Assembly: GCF_036226405.1 (NCBI RefSeq)
Contig: NZ_CP108464.1
Span: 4,216,001-4,280,000, forward strand
DNA length: 64,000 bases
DNA from: Streptomyces sp. NBC_01260
GTDB lineage: Bacteria; Actinomycetota; Actinomycetes; Streptomycetales; Streptomycetaceae
Reading direction: 5' to 3'
Shown: positions 34,475-43,877 of the stretch, piece by piece
Position numbering within the stretch: the first letter of the stretch is position 1
How the letters are laid out: each line of letters starts with the position of its first letter
Notes under the pieces: model-generated
What the model saw: the letters and a program-made list of their open reading frames with translations, nothing else
Database searches by the model: none
Told to the model about the DNA's origin: nothing
Position numbers and translations under genes: made by a program

Positions 34475-34945
34475 TCAGCCCTCCGCAATGATCTCGGAGA
34501 GCGTGTCCACGCCCTCGCGCGTACCGACGGCGACGAGCGTGTCCCCGATGGCCAGCCGGAAGTCCGGCCCGGGTGACGGATGCGCACTGTGCGTCCGCAA
34601 CACCGCCACGATCGAGGCCCCGGTCCGGGTCCGCGCCCGGGTGTCCCCGAGCAGCCGGCCGCCGTACGGGGATCGCGTCCCGAGCGGTATGTGCTCGGTG
34701 ACCAGATCAATGCCATCGGTCCGTACGGCGTCGATCGGCGCAGCGTCGATGAGGTGCGCGAGCCCGGTGGCCTCCTGTGGAGTCAGGGGTACGGAGAGCC
34801 GGCACGAATCAGGATCGTCCTGGTCGTAGAACCCGATGAACCGGCGCCCGTCGTGGTGCACGACGACGGAGATGTGCTGGCCCGACTCGGTGGTGTAGTC
34901 GTACTGCACTCCGACTCCGGGCAGCGTGGTGCGGTGGGTTCCCAT
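34475..34945 (-). CDS. TrkA-C domain regulatory subunit (KhtT-like)
   Basis: A 156-residue soluble protein. An N-terminal part of about 70 residues (YDYTTESGQHISVVVHHDGR) is followed by a TrkA-C/RCK-C domain at about 80-155 (TGASIVAVLRTHSAHPSPGP, FRLAIGDTLVAVGTREGVDT). It probably binds a nucleotide (c-di-AMP in B. subtilis KhtT) and gates the antiporter encoded 2 bp downstream. ATG at 34945 behind GGGAGG. Confidence 0.88.
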   Translation of the reverse strand: MGTHRTTLPGVGVQYDYTTESGQHISVVVHHDGRRFIGFYDQDDPDSCRLSVPLTPQEATGLAHLIDAAPIDAVRTDGIDLVTEHIPLGTRSPYGGRLLGDTRARTRTGASIVAVLRTHSAHPSPGPDFRLAIGDTLVAVGTREGVDTLSEIIAEG

Positions 34946-35128
34946 GGCTTCCTCCCGAGGAGTGCGACGCTCACAAAACGCACTTGGTGATCTCTTTAGT
35001 CCCGCATTACCCTAACCGGACCTTCCGCTGCGCCGGGGGTGCGGGTTTCGGCCCTCCGGTGACGGGGGCGGGCGGTTTGATCACCGGAGGGGTGCCTCGT
35101 TTTGATCAGGCCGCATACCCTCGGCCAC

Positions 35129-35539
35129 ATGCCTCGCCGTTCGGATACACCGCGCCGGCTGGTCGCCTCCGGGCGCGTGTACATGTGGACGATGCGCCAC
35201 AGCCACCGGAACAAGGACGGCAGCCCCGCGGACTGCCGCCAGACCCTCACGCTGTCCCCGCAGCCGTCCGGCACCGGCGGCCCGCTGCGCATCGTCTTTG
35301 ACCGCGGCCCCGGCCGGTACGTCCCGGGCGGGGCACCCCTCGGCTCCGGGGACGTGGGCTTCATCCGGGGCCCGGACCTGAACCTGCACGAACCGGGCGC
35401 CGTCCGGGCGCTGCTCGACGTGGCACTGGCCCGTGGGTGGCAACCGGACGAGCGGAGGGTGGAGGAGGTCGACGGCTGGTCCCTGTTGGAGGCGGCCGCC
35501 GCCATGCGAGCGAGAGACACCGGCCCCGAGGGCCCGTAG
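35129..35539 (+). CDS. Hypothetical 136-residue protein
   Basis: A soluble, mixed alpha/beta protein, RHSHRNKDGSPADCRQTLTL to SLLEAAAAMRARDTG, with an N-terminal basic patch (PRRSDTPRRLVASGR). I do not recognise the family. The ATG at 35129 sits 8 bases after a TACCCT box, so it may be leaderless. It lies alone between the KhtT divergent promoter and the convergent flotillin gene. Confidence 0.55.
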   Translation: MPRRSDTPRRLVASGRVYMWTMRHSHRNKDGSPADCRQTLTLSPQPSGTGGPLRIVFDRGPGRYVPGGAPLGSGDVGFIRGPDLNLHEPGAVRALLDVALARGWQPDERRVEEVDGWSLLEAAAAMRARDTGPEGP

Positions 35540-35673
35540 GGGTGCTCCCCTTCGCCTGATCTGGACAGGGGCGCTGACCGTGCGCGTCGATCTTGCGGGG
35601 CGAGGGTGGACGCACGCGTGCCCGGGCGGTGGGGAACCGGCCGGGCACGTGTGGGTGTTGCTGTGGTGGACGG

Positions 35674-37119
35674 TCAGTCCGTGACTTCGATCTTGCCGTT
35701 CTGGGCGGTGGTGGTGGCGGTGTCCGACTGGGCCGGGATCTCCGTCTTCGGGGTCGCGCCCTTGAGGTTCTTGAGCAGGGCGGCGAGGTCGACGCCCGTG
35801 GTGGAGCTGAGGAGCTCCATGCCCTGGGCGACGTTGTCCGTGACGGTGCGCGAGAGCTGGCTCGCGCCGTCCGTCGAGATCACGGTCAGCTTGTCGATGG
35901 CGCTCAGCGGCTCGGACGCCTTGGCGACGACCTGCGGGAGTACCTCGACGAGCATCTGGAGCACGGCCGCGTCGCCGTACTGGGCGAAGGCGTCCGCCTT
36001 CTTCTGCATGGCCTCGGCCTCGGCCGAACCCCTCGCGGCGATGGCGGCGCCCTCGGCCTCGCCCTCGATGCGTACGGCGTCGGCCAGTGCGGAGCGGTGC
36101 AGCTTCTCGCCCTCACCGGTCAGGCGGGAGCGCTCCGCGTCCGCCTCGGCCTGCTTCACCTGGGCGATACGGCGGGCTTCCGCCTCCTGCTCGGCCTGGT
36201 AACGGGCGGCGTCGGCGGGCTTGCGGACCTTGGTGTCGAGCTCGCGGTCGGTCAGTGCGGCCTGGCGCTCGGCGACCTTCTCCTGCTCCTGGAGGACCTC
36301 CTGCTGGCGGGCGGCCTCGGCGAGGGGACCGGCGGCGTTCGCCTTCGCGGCGGCCGCTTCCGTCTCGGCCTTGATCTCGGCCTGCTTGAGGTAGAACGTC
36401 CGCTCGGCGATGGCGATTTCCTCGGCGGCCTTCAGCCGGGCCTGCTCCGAGGCGCGGCGGGCGATCGCCTCGGCGATGTCCGCCTCCTGCTTGGCGCGGG
36501 CGGCCTCCGGGCGGCCGAGGTCCTCCAGGTAGGAGCCCTCGGTGGTGATGTCCTGGATCTGGAAGGCGTCCAGGATCAGGCCCTGGCCGGACAGGCTGGC
36601 CTCGGCCTCCTCCGCCACCTGGCCGGCGAACGCGGCCCGGTCGCGGATGATGTCCTCGACCGACATCCGGCCGACGATGGCGCGCAGCGCGCCGGAGAGC
36701 ACTTCCTGGGTGAAGCCGACGATGCCGTTCTGCTGCTGCAGGAAGCGCTGGGCGGCGGCCCGGATCGCGTCCTCGCTGCCGCCGACCTTGACGATCGCGA
36801 CGCCTTCGAGGTTGGACTTCACCCCGCGCAGTGTGACGGCCCCGCGCACGGCGATCGGGATGTGCCGGCTGGAGAGGTCCAGGGTGAACTTCTGCTGGAC
36901 GAACGGCACGACGAAGACGCCGCCGCCGACGACGACCTTCTGGCCGCTGTTGTCGATGCTGGCCCGCCCGGTCACCGGGTCGACGGACTTTTTGCCGCGG
37001 CGGCCGGTGATGATGAACGCCTCGCTGGGCCCGGCGACCTTGTAGCGGGTGATGACCACGAGGGCCAGCAGGACGAGGAGTACGACGACTCCGACGATGG
37101 CGATCAGGACTGGACTCAT
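35674..37119 (-). CDS. Flotillin-family SPFH protein (second flotillin in the window)
   Basis: 481 residues. N-terminal helix (VLIAIVGVVVLLVLLALVVI), SPFH domain at about 30-200 (GPSEAFIITGRRGKKSVDPV, HIPIAVRGAVTLRGVKSNLEG, FLQQQNGIVGFTQEVLSGAL), then a coiled coil rich in EAEARR and a C-terminal segment. It is the classical flotillin/FloT length, unlike the 700-residue one at 26059. The NfeD gene is immediately upstream (75 bp), the standard flotillin partner. It probably organises membrane microdomains. Confidence 0.92.
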   Translation of the reverse strand: MSPVLIAIVGVVVLLVLLALVVITRYKVAGPSEAFIITGRRGKKSVDPVTGRASIDNSGQKVVVGGGVFVVPFVQQKFTLDLSSRHIPIAVRGAVTLRGVKSNLEGVAIVKVGGSEDAIRAAAQRFLQQQNGIVGFTQEVLSGALRAIVGRMSVEDIIRDRAAFAGQVAEEAEASLSGQGLILDAFQIQDITTEGSYLEDLGRPEAARAKQEADIAEAIARRASEQARLKAAEEIAIAERTFYLKQAEIKAETEAAAAKANAAGPLAEAARQQEVLQEQEKVAERQAALTDRELDTKVRKPADAARYQAEQEAEARRIAQVKQAEADAERSRLTGEGEKLHRSALADAVRIEGEAEGAAIAARGSAEAEAMQKKADAFAQYGDAAVLQMLVEVLPQVVAKASEPLSAIDKLTVISTDGASQLSRTVTDNVAQGMELLSSTTGVDLAALLKNLKGATPKTEIPAQSDTATTTAQNGKIEVTD

Positions 37120-37194
37120 AAGGGTGTCCCCCTCTGCCTCCCGACGGGGACGGCAGTTCTGTTGCGAGCGGTGGTGGCCGGCCGGCTTGCCGGC

Positions 37195-37704
37195 TCAGCG
37201 TTCGACGGGGCGGACCGAGACCGAGGTGGTCGAGAGTGTGGCCTCGACCCAGATCTCGGTGCCGCGTTCGACCGGCACGGGGCTCTTCGCCGACAGCTTC
37301 ACGACATGACCCCCCAACCGCAGCAGTACCTCGCCGTAGCCGTCGGCCGGAATGGCCGTGACCACGGAGCCGGCCGAGCCGATGAGATCCGCGTCCCGCG
37401 GCGTGGCGTTGGTCTGGTCCCGCATCAGGGCCTGGCTGAACTTCCAGGTCAGCCAGGCGGCGACCAGACCGGCCAGGACACCGGCCCCGACGGCGGCGAA
37501 CGTGCCGACGCCGGTCGTGCCGAGCACGATGGCGCCGCCGAAGCCGAGCATCGAGACGAAGCCGGCGATCACCGGAAGGGAGAGCAGCCCGTCGAAGAGG
37601 CCGTCCAGTACGCCTCCGAAGAGGCCTTCGAGGATTCCGTCGAAGATCAGGGACAGTGCGAGCAGCACGACTCCCGCAATACCGAGACCGAGAAACAAGG
37701 TCAC
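37195..37704 (-). CDS. NfeD-like membrane protein, flotillin partner
   Basis: A 169-residue protein with three to four N-terminal hydrophobic segments (LGIAGVVLLALSLIFDGIL; LPVIAGFVSMLGFGGAIVLG; GVGTFAAVGAGVLAGLVAAW) and a C-terminal OB fold (about 105-165: DLIGSAGSVVTAIPADGYGE, GTEIWVEATLSTTSV). It is the short form without the ClpP-like protease domain. GTG at 37704 is chosen because GGGAGGGG lies 6 bases upstream. It forms an operon with the flotillin gene at 35674. Confidence 0.85.
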   Translation of the reverse strand: MTLFLGLGIAGVVLLALSLIFDGILEGLFGGVLDGLFDGLLSLPVIAGFVSMLGFGGAIVLGTTGVGTFAAVGAGVLAGLVAAWLTWKFSQALMRDQTNATPRDADLIGSAGSVVTAIPADGYGEVLLRLGGHVVKLSAKSPVPVERGTEIWVEATLSTTSVSVRPVER

Positions 37705-37786
37705 GTGATCACCCCTCCCGATCTGCGGAATCCCCCGAACATTTCCGTCGAACTGGCTGGATGGTCCCATACATACCGGTCCGGCG

Positions 37787-37809
37787 ACACTGCCGGGGCC
37801 CGGCAGTGT
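37787..37809 (-). terminator. Terminator after the peroxiredoxin gene
   Basis: Perfect 10-bp arms ACACTGCCGG (37787-37796) and CCGGCAGTGT (37800-37809) with a 3-base loop, one base beyond the stop codon of the minus-strand peroxiredoxin gene. Confidence 0.75.
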
Positions 37810-37810
37810 T

Positions 37811-38296
37811 CTAAGCGCTCTGGATGCCGGAGAGGTGGCCGGCCAGCGTGTCCAGTGACTGGAACGTGGCGCCGAGGAGCGCCACGTGCTTCCAGCGCAG
37901 TACCCCTTCGGCGTCGATCAGGAACACCGCCCGCCGTACCCCGATGCCGGGCGCCGCCACCCCGTACGCCCGCGCGATCTCACGGCCGGTGTCCGCCAGC
38001 AGCGGCATGCGCAGGCTGTGGGCGCGGGCGAAGGACTCATGGCTGTCCACATCCTGGGGACTGATCCCCCAGACCTCCGCGTCGAGTCCCTCGAAGGTCT
38101 CCATGCCCAAGGAGTACGAGCAGAGCTGCTTGGTGCACACGGCCGTGTTGTCGCCGGGGTAGAAGGCGAGGACCACGGCCCGGCCGCGGGCGGCGGAGAG
38201 CGTGTAGTCGCGGCGTTCGAACGCGTCACCGTCGAGCGCGCCGCCCGCGAGTGTGAAGTCCTGGACGGTGCTGCCGAGTTGCGGTGAAGATCCCAT
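37811..38296 (-). CDS. Thiol peroxidase of the Bcp/PrxQ group
   Basis: A 161-residue thioredoxin-fold peroxidase. VVLAFYPGDNTAVCTKQLCSY holds the active-site PxxxxxxC with the peroxidatic Cys and a nearby second Cys, as in PrxQ. It reduces hydroperoxides with thiol donors. Followed directly by a terminator; single-gene unit. Confidence 0.9.
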   Translation of the reverse strand: MGSSPQLGSTVQDFTLAGGALDGDAFERRDYTLSAARGRAVVLAFYPGDNTAVCTKQLCSYSLGMETFEGLDAEVWGISPQDVDSHESFARAHSLRMPLLADTGREIARAYGVAAPGIGVRRAVFLIDAEGVLRWKHVALLGATFQSLDTLAGHLSGIQSA

Positions 38297-38394
38297 GGCG
38301 TGTCCTTTGGTGTCCGGCGCTGCGGCGGTGGTGCCGCCCGTGCTCCGTACAGCATGCTCGGTACGGCTTCACCCATCCGCACCAGGAGGTATGC

Positions 38395-39105
38395 ATGACG
38401 CTACGACAACCGCCCGAGGCGGCGGTACTCCTGCTGCACGGCGGACGGGAGACCGGGCTCGGGGCGCCGCTGCCCGGACCGTTCAACCTGCCGGCGCTGC
38501 GGATGCGTCCGTTCGCGCAGGCACTGGGGCGGGCGATGGCGGGGGGCGTCCTGGTGCGCGCCGTCCGGTACGGGCACCGGGGCTGGAACGGGTCCCGGGC
38601 GGACCCGCTGCACGATGCCGTGCGCGCCCTGGACGAGCTGCGGCGTGCGGCGGGGGAGATTCCGGTGGTGCTGGTGGGGCACTCGATGGGCGGCCGCGCC
38701 GCACTGCACGCCGCCGGGCATCCGCTGGTACGGGGTGTGGTCGGTCTCGCCCCGTGGTGCCCGGACGGGGACCCGGTCGAGCAGCTCGCCGGGCGGGACG
38801 TCGTCCTCGTGCACAGCACCCGCGACCGCGTCACCAGTCCGGCGGCCTCCCGCACGCTCACCGCACGGGCCCGCCGGGCCGGGGCCCGTACCTGTCTGGT
38901 CACCGTGCACGGCAGCGACCACGCGATGCTCCGCCGCGCCCCCGCCTGGCACCGGCTGACCACCGCCCTGGTCACCGGGCTGCTGGGTCTGTCCCCGCTC
39001 CCCGGCCCCGTCGCCGAGGCCCTGCGGCTGCCGCCGGGGGCCCCGGCGGAGGACGGGGCGGTGGATGCGGACCGGCTGATCCCGGCGGCGCGGACAGCGG
39101 GATGA
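38395..39105 (+). CDS. Alpha/beta-hydrolase
   Basis: A 236-residue hydrolase. AVLLLHGG begins the first strand. The nucleophile is in VVLVGHSMGGRAALHA (Ser about 93), the acid in VLVHSTRDRVTSP (Asp about 150), and the base in HGSDHAMLRR (His about 177), giving a complete triad. ATG follows AGGAGG. The substrate is unknown; there is no signal peptide, so it acts in the cytoplasm. Confidence 0.85.
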   Translation: MTLRQPPEAAVLLLHGGRETGLGAPLPGPFNLPALRMRPFAQALGRAMAGGVLVRAVRYGHRGWNGSRADPLHDAVRALDELRRAAGEIPVVLVGHSMGGRAALHAAGHPLVRGVVGLAPWCPDGDPVEQLAGRDVVLVHSTRDRVTSPAASRTLTARARRAGARTCLVTVHGSDHAMLRRAPAWHRLTTALVTGLLGLSPLPGPVAEALRLPPGAPAEDGAVDADRLIPAARTAG

Positions 39106-39272
39106 GCGGGGCGAGCGGGGCGGTGCCGCCGGGCAGCCCCCGCTGATCGGCGGCGAGCGGTTCCGGTTCGGGCGGCCGGTGCGGGCGGTCTGGGGATGCG
39201 GGGGCGGTGCGGGCGGCCGACGATGGAGGGCCGGGCAGTCGGGCGGCCCGCGCCCGGTCACAGGAGGTTGCC

Positions 39273-41039
39273 TTGCAGGCCGATGTGTACGCCGACAGTC
39301 CGCCGCCGCTCGACACCATGGCGCTCGCGGCCCTGATCGGCGGAACCACGGCCGGGGTGGGGGTCCTGGACACCAAGCTGCGCTACCTCTATGTGAACCC
39401 GGCCCTCGAACGGCTCAACGGCGTCCCGGCCGCCGATCACCTGGGCCGCACCGTCGCCGAGGTGCTCCCCGAGGTCGACGCCCGCGAGGACCTGATGCTG
39501 GCGGTGCTCTCCGACGGCCGGTCCCGTGAGATCACCTCCAGCGGCCGGACCCCCGCCATGTCCGCCTCCGCCCGGCGTTACTGGCACGGCGCCTACCACC
39601 GGCTGGAGGTGGCCGGCCGGGTGGTGGGCGTCGCCGGCATCCTGCTGGAGGTCACGGCCTCCGACGAGGAGCAGCGCCAGCTGGCCCAGGCCCGGCGCCA
39701 TCTGAGTCTCCTGGACAGTGCGAACACCCGCATCGGCACCACGCTCGACATGGACACCACCTGCGCCGAGCTGGTCGACCTCGTCGTCCCGGGGCTCGCC
39801 GATCTCGCCACGGTCGAGGTCTTCCCGCCGGACGTCGCCCCGCCGGTGCGTCCCGCACCGCCCGGGGTGACCCGACTGAGGCGGGCGGCGGTGACGGCGG
39901 TGCCGAGGCTGCGCGCGCGGGTCGCGCGGTTCGGGGTGGCCGGCGACTACGTCGACTACCAGGAGGAAGCGGCGGTGACGCGCTGTCTGGCCACCAACCA
40001 GCCGGTCATCGAGAACCTGACCGGGGACGAGCGACTGGGCCGCGCCGCGCCCTCCCCCGAACGGGTTGCCACCTACCGGGCCCTCGGGATGCACTCGGCG
40101 GTCATCGTTCCGCTCTCCGTGCGCGGCGGGCCGATCGGCGTCCTCGGCCTGGTCAGGGCGGGGGACTCGCCGGCCTTCACGGAGCAGGACGTGGTGGTCG
40201 CCCGGGAGCTCGCCGGACGGGCCGCCGTCGACCTCGACCACGCGCGCCGGTTCGCCCACGAGCACACCATCGCCCTGGAGCTCCAGCGCTCCCTGCTCTC
40301 CGAACCCCGCCAGCCGCACCCGCACATCGAGGTCGCCACCCGCTATCTGCCGGCGGACCGGAGCGTGCTGGTGGGCGGCGACTGGTTCGACATCATCCCG
40401 ATGCGCGACGGACGCCACCTGAAGGCGATCGGCGATGTGATGGGGCACGGGGTGGAGGCGGCCGTCGCGATGAGTCACTACCGCTCGCTGCTGCGGCTGC
40501 TCGCCGACGAGGAACTGCCGCCGCACCGCATCCTGGAGCAGCTCGACCGGATGGTGGAGCGGTCCGGTCTCGACCGGGCGGCGACCTGTCTGCTGGCGGT
40601 GGTCGACCGGTCCGGCGCGATGTGCCAGGTGTCGAGCGCGGGCCATCTGCCGCCGGTCTTCATCGATCCCGGGGCGGCGGGCACCCGGCTGGGCGACGTA
40701 ACGGCGGGGCCGCCACTCGGCACCGGGTTCGGCGGCTACCGGACGACGGAGGTGCGGTGCACCCCGGGCACGGTGCTGTTCATGTACACCGACGGCCTGG
40801 TGGAGCGGCGCGGCGAGGACATCGACGTGTCCGTCGGCCGGCTCCGGGAGCTGACCCTGCCGGAGAGCGGGAATCTGGAGGAACTGCTGGACGAGGTGCT
40901 CGACCGTTTCGGTCCGGGCGCCGAGGACGATATCGCGGTGATGGCCTCGCGGGCCCGTTTCGCCCCCTGGCGGCGGATGCGCGGCGGGGCGAAAGCGAGG
41001 AGGGGCGAGCCCGGGGCAGGTGAGCCCGAAGAGGTGTGA
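39273..41039 (+). CDS. PAS-GAF-SpoIIE serine phosphatase
   Basis: 588 residues. A PAS domain (about 15-125: GTTAGVGVLDTKLRYLYVN) is followed by a GAF domain (about 150-325: LVDLVVPGLADLATVEVFPP, IVPLSVRGGPIGVLGLVRAG) and a SpoIIE/PP2C phosphatase (about 345-560: ELQRSLLSEPRQPHPHIEVA, VLVGGDWFDIIPMRDGR, AIGDVMGHGVEAAVAMSHYR, VLFMYTDGLVERRG, PGAEDDIAVM) with metal-binding Asp residues intact. Such proteins dephosphorylate anti-anti-sigma factors. The TTG start at 39273 is chosen because AGGAGG (39262-39267) is 5 bases upstream; the first ATG would lose the start of the PAS domain. Confidence 0.9.
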   Translation: MQADVYADSPPPLDTMALAALIGGTTAGVGVLDTKLRYLYVNPALERLNGVPAADHLGRTVAEVLPEVDAREDLMLAVLSDGRSREITSSGRTPAMSASARRYWHGAYHRLEVAGRVVGVAGILLEVTASDEEQRQLAQARRHLSLLDSANTRIGTTLDMDTTCAELVDLVVPGLADLATVEVFPPDVAPPVRPAPPGVTRLRRAAVTAVPRLRARVARFGVAGDYVDYQEEAAVTRCLATNQPVIENLTGDERLGRAAPSPERVATYRALGMHSAVIVPLSVRGGPIGVLGLVRAGDSPAFTEQDVVVARELAGRAAVDLDHARRFAHEHTIALELQRSLLSEPRQPHPHIEVATRYLPADRSVLVGGDWFDIIPMRDGRHLKAIGDVMGHGVEAAVAMSHYRSLLRLLADEELPPHRILEQLDRMVERSGLDRAATCLLAVVDRSGAMCQVSSAGHLPPVFIDPGAAGTRLGDVTAGPPLGTGFGGYRTTEVRCTPGTVLFMYTDGLVERRGEDIDVSVGRLRELTLPESGNLEELLDEVLDRFGPGAEDDIAVMASRARFAPWRRMRGGAKARRGEPGAGEPEEV

Positions 41040-41087
41040 GCCCGACGGCCCGGGGCGCTGTCAGTGGCGGCTGCGAGGATCGGTGTC

Positions 41088-41474
41088 ATGAAGCCGTTCC
41101 TCCTCGCCGACATCGAGGCCGCAGTGCGCAGCAGCTGGGGCGCCGACACCACCACGCCCGAGCACCGGCCGCACTGGACCCCCGGCAATCCTGCCCGGGA
41201 CCAGTGCGGGGTCACCGCCCTGGTCCTGCACGACCTGCTGGGCGGTGACCTCATACGCGGTGAGGTCCGGGTCGACGGGGTGCGCACGGACTACCACTGG
41301 TGGAACCGGCTGGGCCCGGGGACGGAGATCGACCTGACCCGTGAGCAGTTCGCCCCCGAGGAGATCGTCTGCGGCGGCACGGTGATTCCGCGTCCCCCGG
41401 AGATCGTCCGCCTGCGCGAGGAGTACGAGCTGCTCAGGGACCGGGTCCTGGAGCTGCTCCACGGCCGGGCGTAG
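41088..41474 (+). CDS. YunG-family protein
   Basis: A 128-residue protein, WTPGNPARDQCGVTALVLHD through DYHWWNRLGPGTEIDLTREQ, with a conserved-looking Cys, His and Tyr-His-Trp-Trp patch, like B. subtilis YunG. The function is unknown. ATG at 41088; separated from the phosphatase by 48 bp. Confidence 0.75.
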   Translation: MKPFLLADIEAAVRSSWGADTTTPEHRPHWTPGNPARDQCGVTALVLHDLLGGDLIRGEVRVDGVRTDYHWWNRLGPGTEIDLTREQFAPEEIVCGGTVIPRPPEIVRLREEYELLRDRVLELLHGRA

Positions 41475-41477
41475 CGG

Positions 41478-42338
41478 TCAGCCCAGTTCGAGGCTGGTGA
41501 TGCCGAACAGCCCGGTGTGATCGACGTCCGGAGCCGGCCCGGTGTACATGCGGGCCGTCTCGAACGACGGGGTGAGCCCGAGCTGTCCGGCGAGCCGTAC
41601 CGCCGCCGGGTTGACGTCGGGTACGTCCACGGCGACCGGGGTGGACGGGTCGGTGGCCGCGAGCGCGCTGACCAGGGCGGCGGCCGTCTCCGGCGTGGCC
41701 GCGTACAGCGGGCCGATGCGTGAGGACGTACGGCAGGCGCGCAGCACGGCGAGCCCCCGCACCTCTCCCTCGCGCAGCGCGACCAGCGCGGTGCGGCCGG
41801 GGATGGTGGTCCAGGCCGCCAGGAAGCCGTCGCGCTCCGCCGGGAAGAACCGGCGGTCGTACGCGGTGACCTGGCCGAAGGGCAGGGTGCGGGCGTCGGC
41901 GAGGGTGACGCCGGGCGGCGGCGCGATGTCCACCGGCACCAGTCCCTCGTACCGCATGTTCGTCCAGGCCGGGCGGAAGCCGGATCTGCGGTAGTTGGCC
42001 TGCTGTTCCACCACCCCGTCCAGGCCGGTGTTCCGCCCGCCCAGCCGGGCCGTCCCGGTGGCCCAGAGCCGGCTCCCGTAGCCCTGGCCGCGCAGCTCCG
42101 GGCGGGTGAGGTAGAAGCCCAGGAAGCCGTGGTCCACGCCGTAGCGGATCACGGAGACGCAGGAGACGGGCGCACCGTCGAGCCTGCCGATCAGGAAGCC
42201 GCAGGGGTCGGCGGCGAAGAAGGCCTGACCGTCGGTCAGGCCGGGGTTCCAGCCCTCGGCATGGGCCCAGTCCGCCATCATCCTGATGTCGTCCGCGCTT
42301 GCTGTGGTGATCTCGAATGTCGGCACGGAACCACCCAT
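41478..42338 (-). CDS. GNAT acetyltransferase with C-terminal second domain
   Basis: 286 residues. The first half has the acetyl-CoA loop RPELRGQGYGSRLW (about 77-90) and a usual GNAT start (EITTASADDIRMMADWAHAEG). The C-terminal half (from about 150) is a degenerate GNAT/sterol-carrier-like repeat (AFGQVTAYDRRFF, LVALREGEVRGLAVLR), as in YitH-type proteins. Substrate unknown. Confidence 0.85.
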   Translation of the reverse strand: MGGSVPTFEITTASADDIRMMADWAHAEGWNPGLTDGQAFFAADPCGFLIGRLDGAPVSCVSVIRYGVDHGFLGFYLTRPELRGQGYGSRLWATGTARLGGRNTGLDGVVEQQANYRRSGFRPAWTNMRYEGLVPVDIAPPPGVTLADARTLPFGQVTAYDRRFFPAERDGFLAAWTTIPGRTALVALREGEVRGLAVLRACRTSSRIGPLYAATPETAAALVSALAATDPSTPVAVDVPDVNPAAVRLAGQLGLTPSFETARMYTGPAPDVDHTGLFGITSLELG

Positions 42339-42376
42339 ACCCGGGGCGCGGGTGGTTCAACGACCACCCGTCTCGT

Positions 42377-43771
42377 TCACCACCCCGTCCAGAGCAGGTG
42401 GTTGACGAGCAGGGCGACGACGGCCTGGGCGGCCAGCCAGCCGCGGCGGCCGGGCGCGGGCAGCAGGGCGGCGGCGGGCAGCAGCCAGAGCATGAAGGGC
42501 TGCCAGATCCGTTCGGTCTCCGCCTTGCTCATCCCGGACAGGTCGGCGGCCAGCAGCATGAGGAACGCCGCGAGCACGAGCAGGACCAGCCGCTGCGGTG
42601 CGGCCGTGGTCCCCGTCCGCAGCGCTCGCACGGCCCCGGGCGCGGCCGCCGCGGTCCGGCGCAGACCCGCGACCGTCGCGAGTCCGACGGCGGTCACGGT
42701 GCAGGCGAGGTTGGCCCAGACCCAGTACCAGTACGGGCGGAATCCGCCCGCCGCCTGGTAGTAGCGCTCGACCAGCAGGTGGTAGGCCTCCCACCAGTTG
42801 AAGCCCGCCAGTGTGAAGGCGACCGGGACGACCAGGGCCCCCAGGGCGAAGAGGGGGAGGGGCCGGGCGGTCCGGGTGAGCAGGAGAACGGTCAGGAGCA
42901 GCAGCGCGATGAGCGCCAGACCGTAACTGAGGTAGCAGGTCAGGCCGTACAGCAGCCCCGAGCCGAGGGCGGCGGCCCCGGGGCTGCGGACCTTCCCGGT
43001 CGCGGCCAGGGCCAGCAGGGCGACGGACCAGGCGGCGACGGCGGCGAAGTAGCCGTCCGCCGAGGTGCCGGCCCAGACCGCGACCGGTGCGAGGACCAGG
43101 AAGGGCGCGGCGCGGCGGGCGGTGCGTTCGTCGGCCAGCACGCGGACGGCGATCAGCGCGGCCACCGCGGCGGTGCTGCCGGTCACGATGCACCAGACCC
43201 CGGCCCAGGCGCCGCCGCCGAGCCCGATGCGGTCCAGCAGGACGAAGGTGAGGGTGGCGCCCGGCGGGTGGCCGGCCACATGGGCGGGCCAGTTGCCCGG
43301 CGGGCCGATCAGGATGTGGTCGTTGAAGCCGCGCAGGGCGGCGCCGATGTCGTCGAAGCGGCCGATGACCCTGAGGTACTCGTGCTTGGTGGTCAGGCGT
43401 TCGGCGATGCCGCGGCCCCAGCCGTCGATCAGCGCCAGGGAGAAGACCCAGGCGAGCGAGGCGCCCCAGCAGCTCAGCAGCAGGGTCCGCCAAGGCAGCC
43501 GTTCGGCGAGGACGGGACCGTACGCGATGACGGCCACGGCGACGGTGGGCGCGGCCGCGGTGCCGGGGCCGATGTGCGGGTACCAGGTCGCCAGCAGCGG
43601 TGGCCAGTGGACGTACAGGGTGTGGTCGGCGTTCTCCACGGCCCAGCCGACGAGGGCGGCGGCGACGACGAGCAGTGCGCCCGCACCGGCCGCGGCCAGG
43701 TCGGGGCGGTGGCCGGTGCGGTGGTCGCTCTCCGGTTCGGTGCGCTGCTCCGGGCGGTCCTTGGTCTTCAC
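42377..43771 (-). CDS. Integral-membrane glycosyltransferase-like protein
   Basis: 464 residues with about 11 membrane helices (AGALLVVAAALVGWAVE; CWGASLAWVFSLALI; WAGVWCIVTGSTAAVAALIA; others). The first periplasmic loop, DHTLYVHWPPLLATWYPHIG, and ATLTFVLLDRIGLGG resemble GT-C mannosyltransferases that use lipid-linked sugar. It may be a polyprenyl-sugar transferase, consistent with the neighbouring GT2. Its promoter shares the motif at 43822-43839 with the epimerase gene. Confidence 0.7.
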   Translation of the reverse strand: MKTKDRPEQRTEPESDHRTGHRPDLAAAGAGALLVVAAALVGWAVENADHTLYVHWPPLLATWYPHIGPGTAAAPTVAVAVIAYGPVLAERLPWRTLLLSCWGASLAWVFSLALIDGWGRGIAERLTTKHEYLRVIGRFDDIGAALRGFNDHILIGPPGNWPAHVAGHPPGATLTFVLLDRIGLGGGAWAGVWCIVTGSTAAVAALIAVRVLADERTARRAAPFLVLAPVAVWAGTSADGYFAAVAAWSVALLALAATGKVRSPGAAALGSGLLYGLTCYLSYGLALIALLLLTVLLLTRTARPLPLFALGALVVPVAFTLAGFNWWEAYHLLVERYYQAAGGFRPYWYWVWANLACTVTAVGLATVAGLRRTAAAAPGAVRALRTGTTAAPQRLVLLVLAAFLMLLAADLSGMSKAETERIWQPFMLWLLPAAALLPAPGRRGWLAAQAVVALLVNHLLWTGW

Positions 43772-43821
43772 CCAGGCACGGTATGCACGCCGGGGCGGTG
43801 CGGGCGGGTGCTGACGGGGCG

Positions 43822-43839
43822 CGTCACCGAACCGTCAGA
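43822..43839 (-). promoter_or_regulatory. Shared promoter motif, copy upstream of the GT-C-like gene
   Basis: On the minus strand TCTGACGGTTCGGTGACG, ending 51 bp before the start codon. It matches TCTTACGGTCCCGTGACG upstream of the epimerase (52 bp before its start), 15 of 18 positions identical. Confidence 0.6.
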
Positions 43840-43877
43840 TTCCGCACCCGACCGGGGCCACGGCGGACAGCAGCCGG

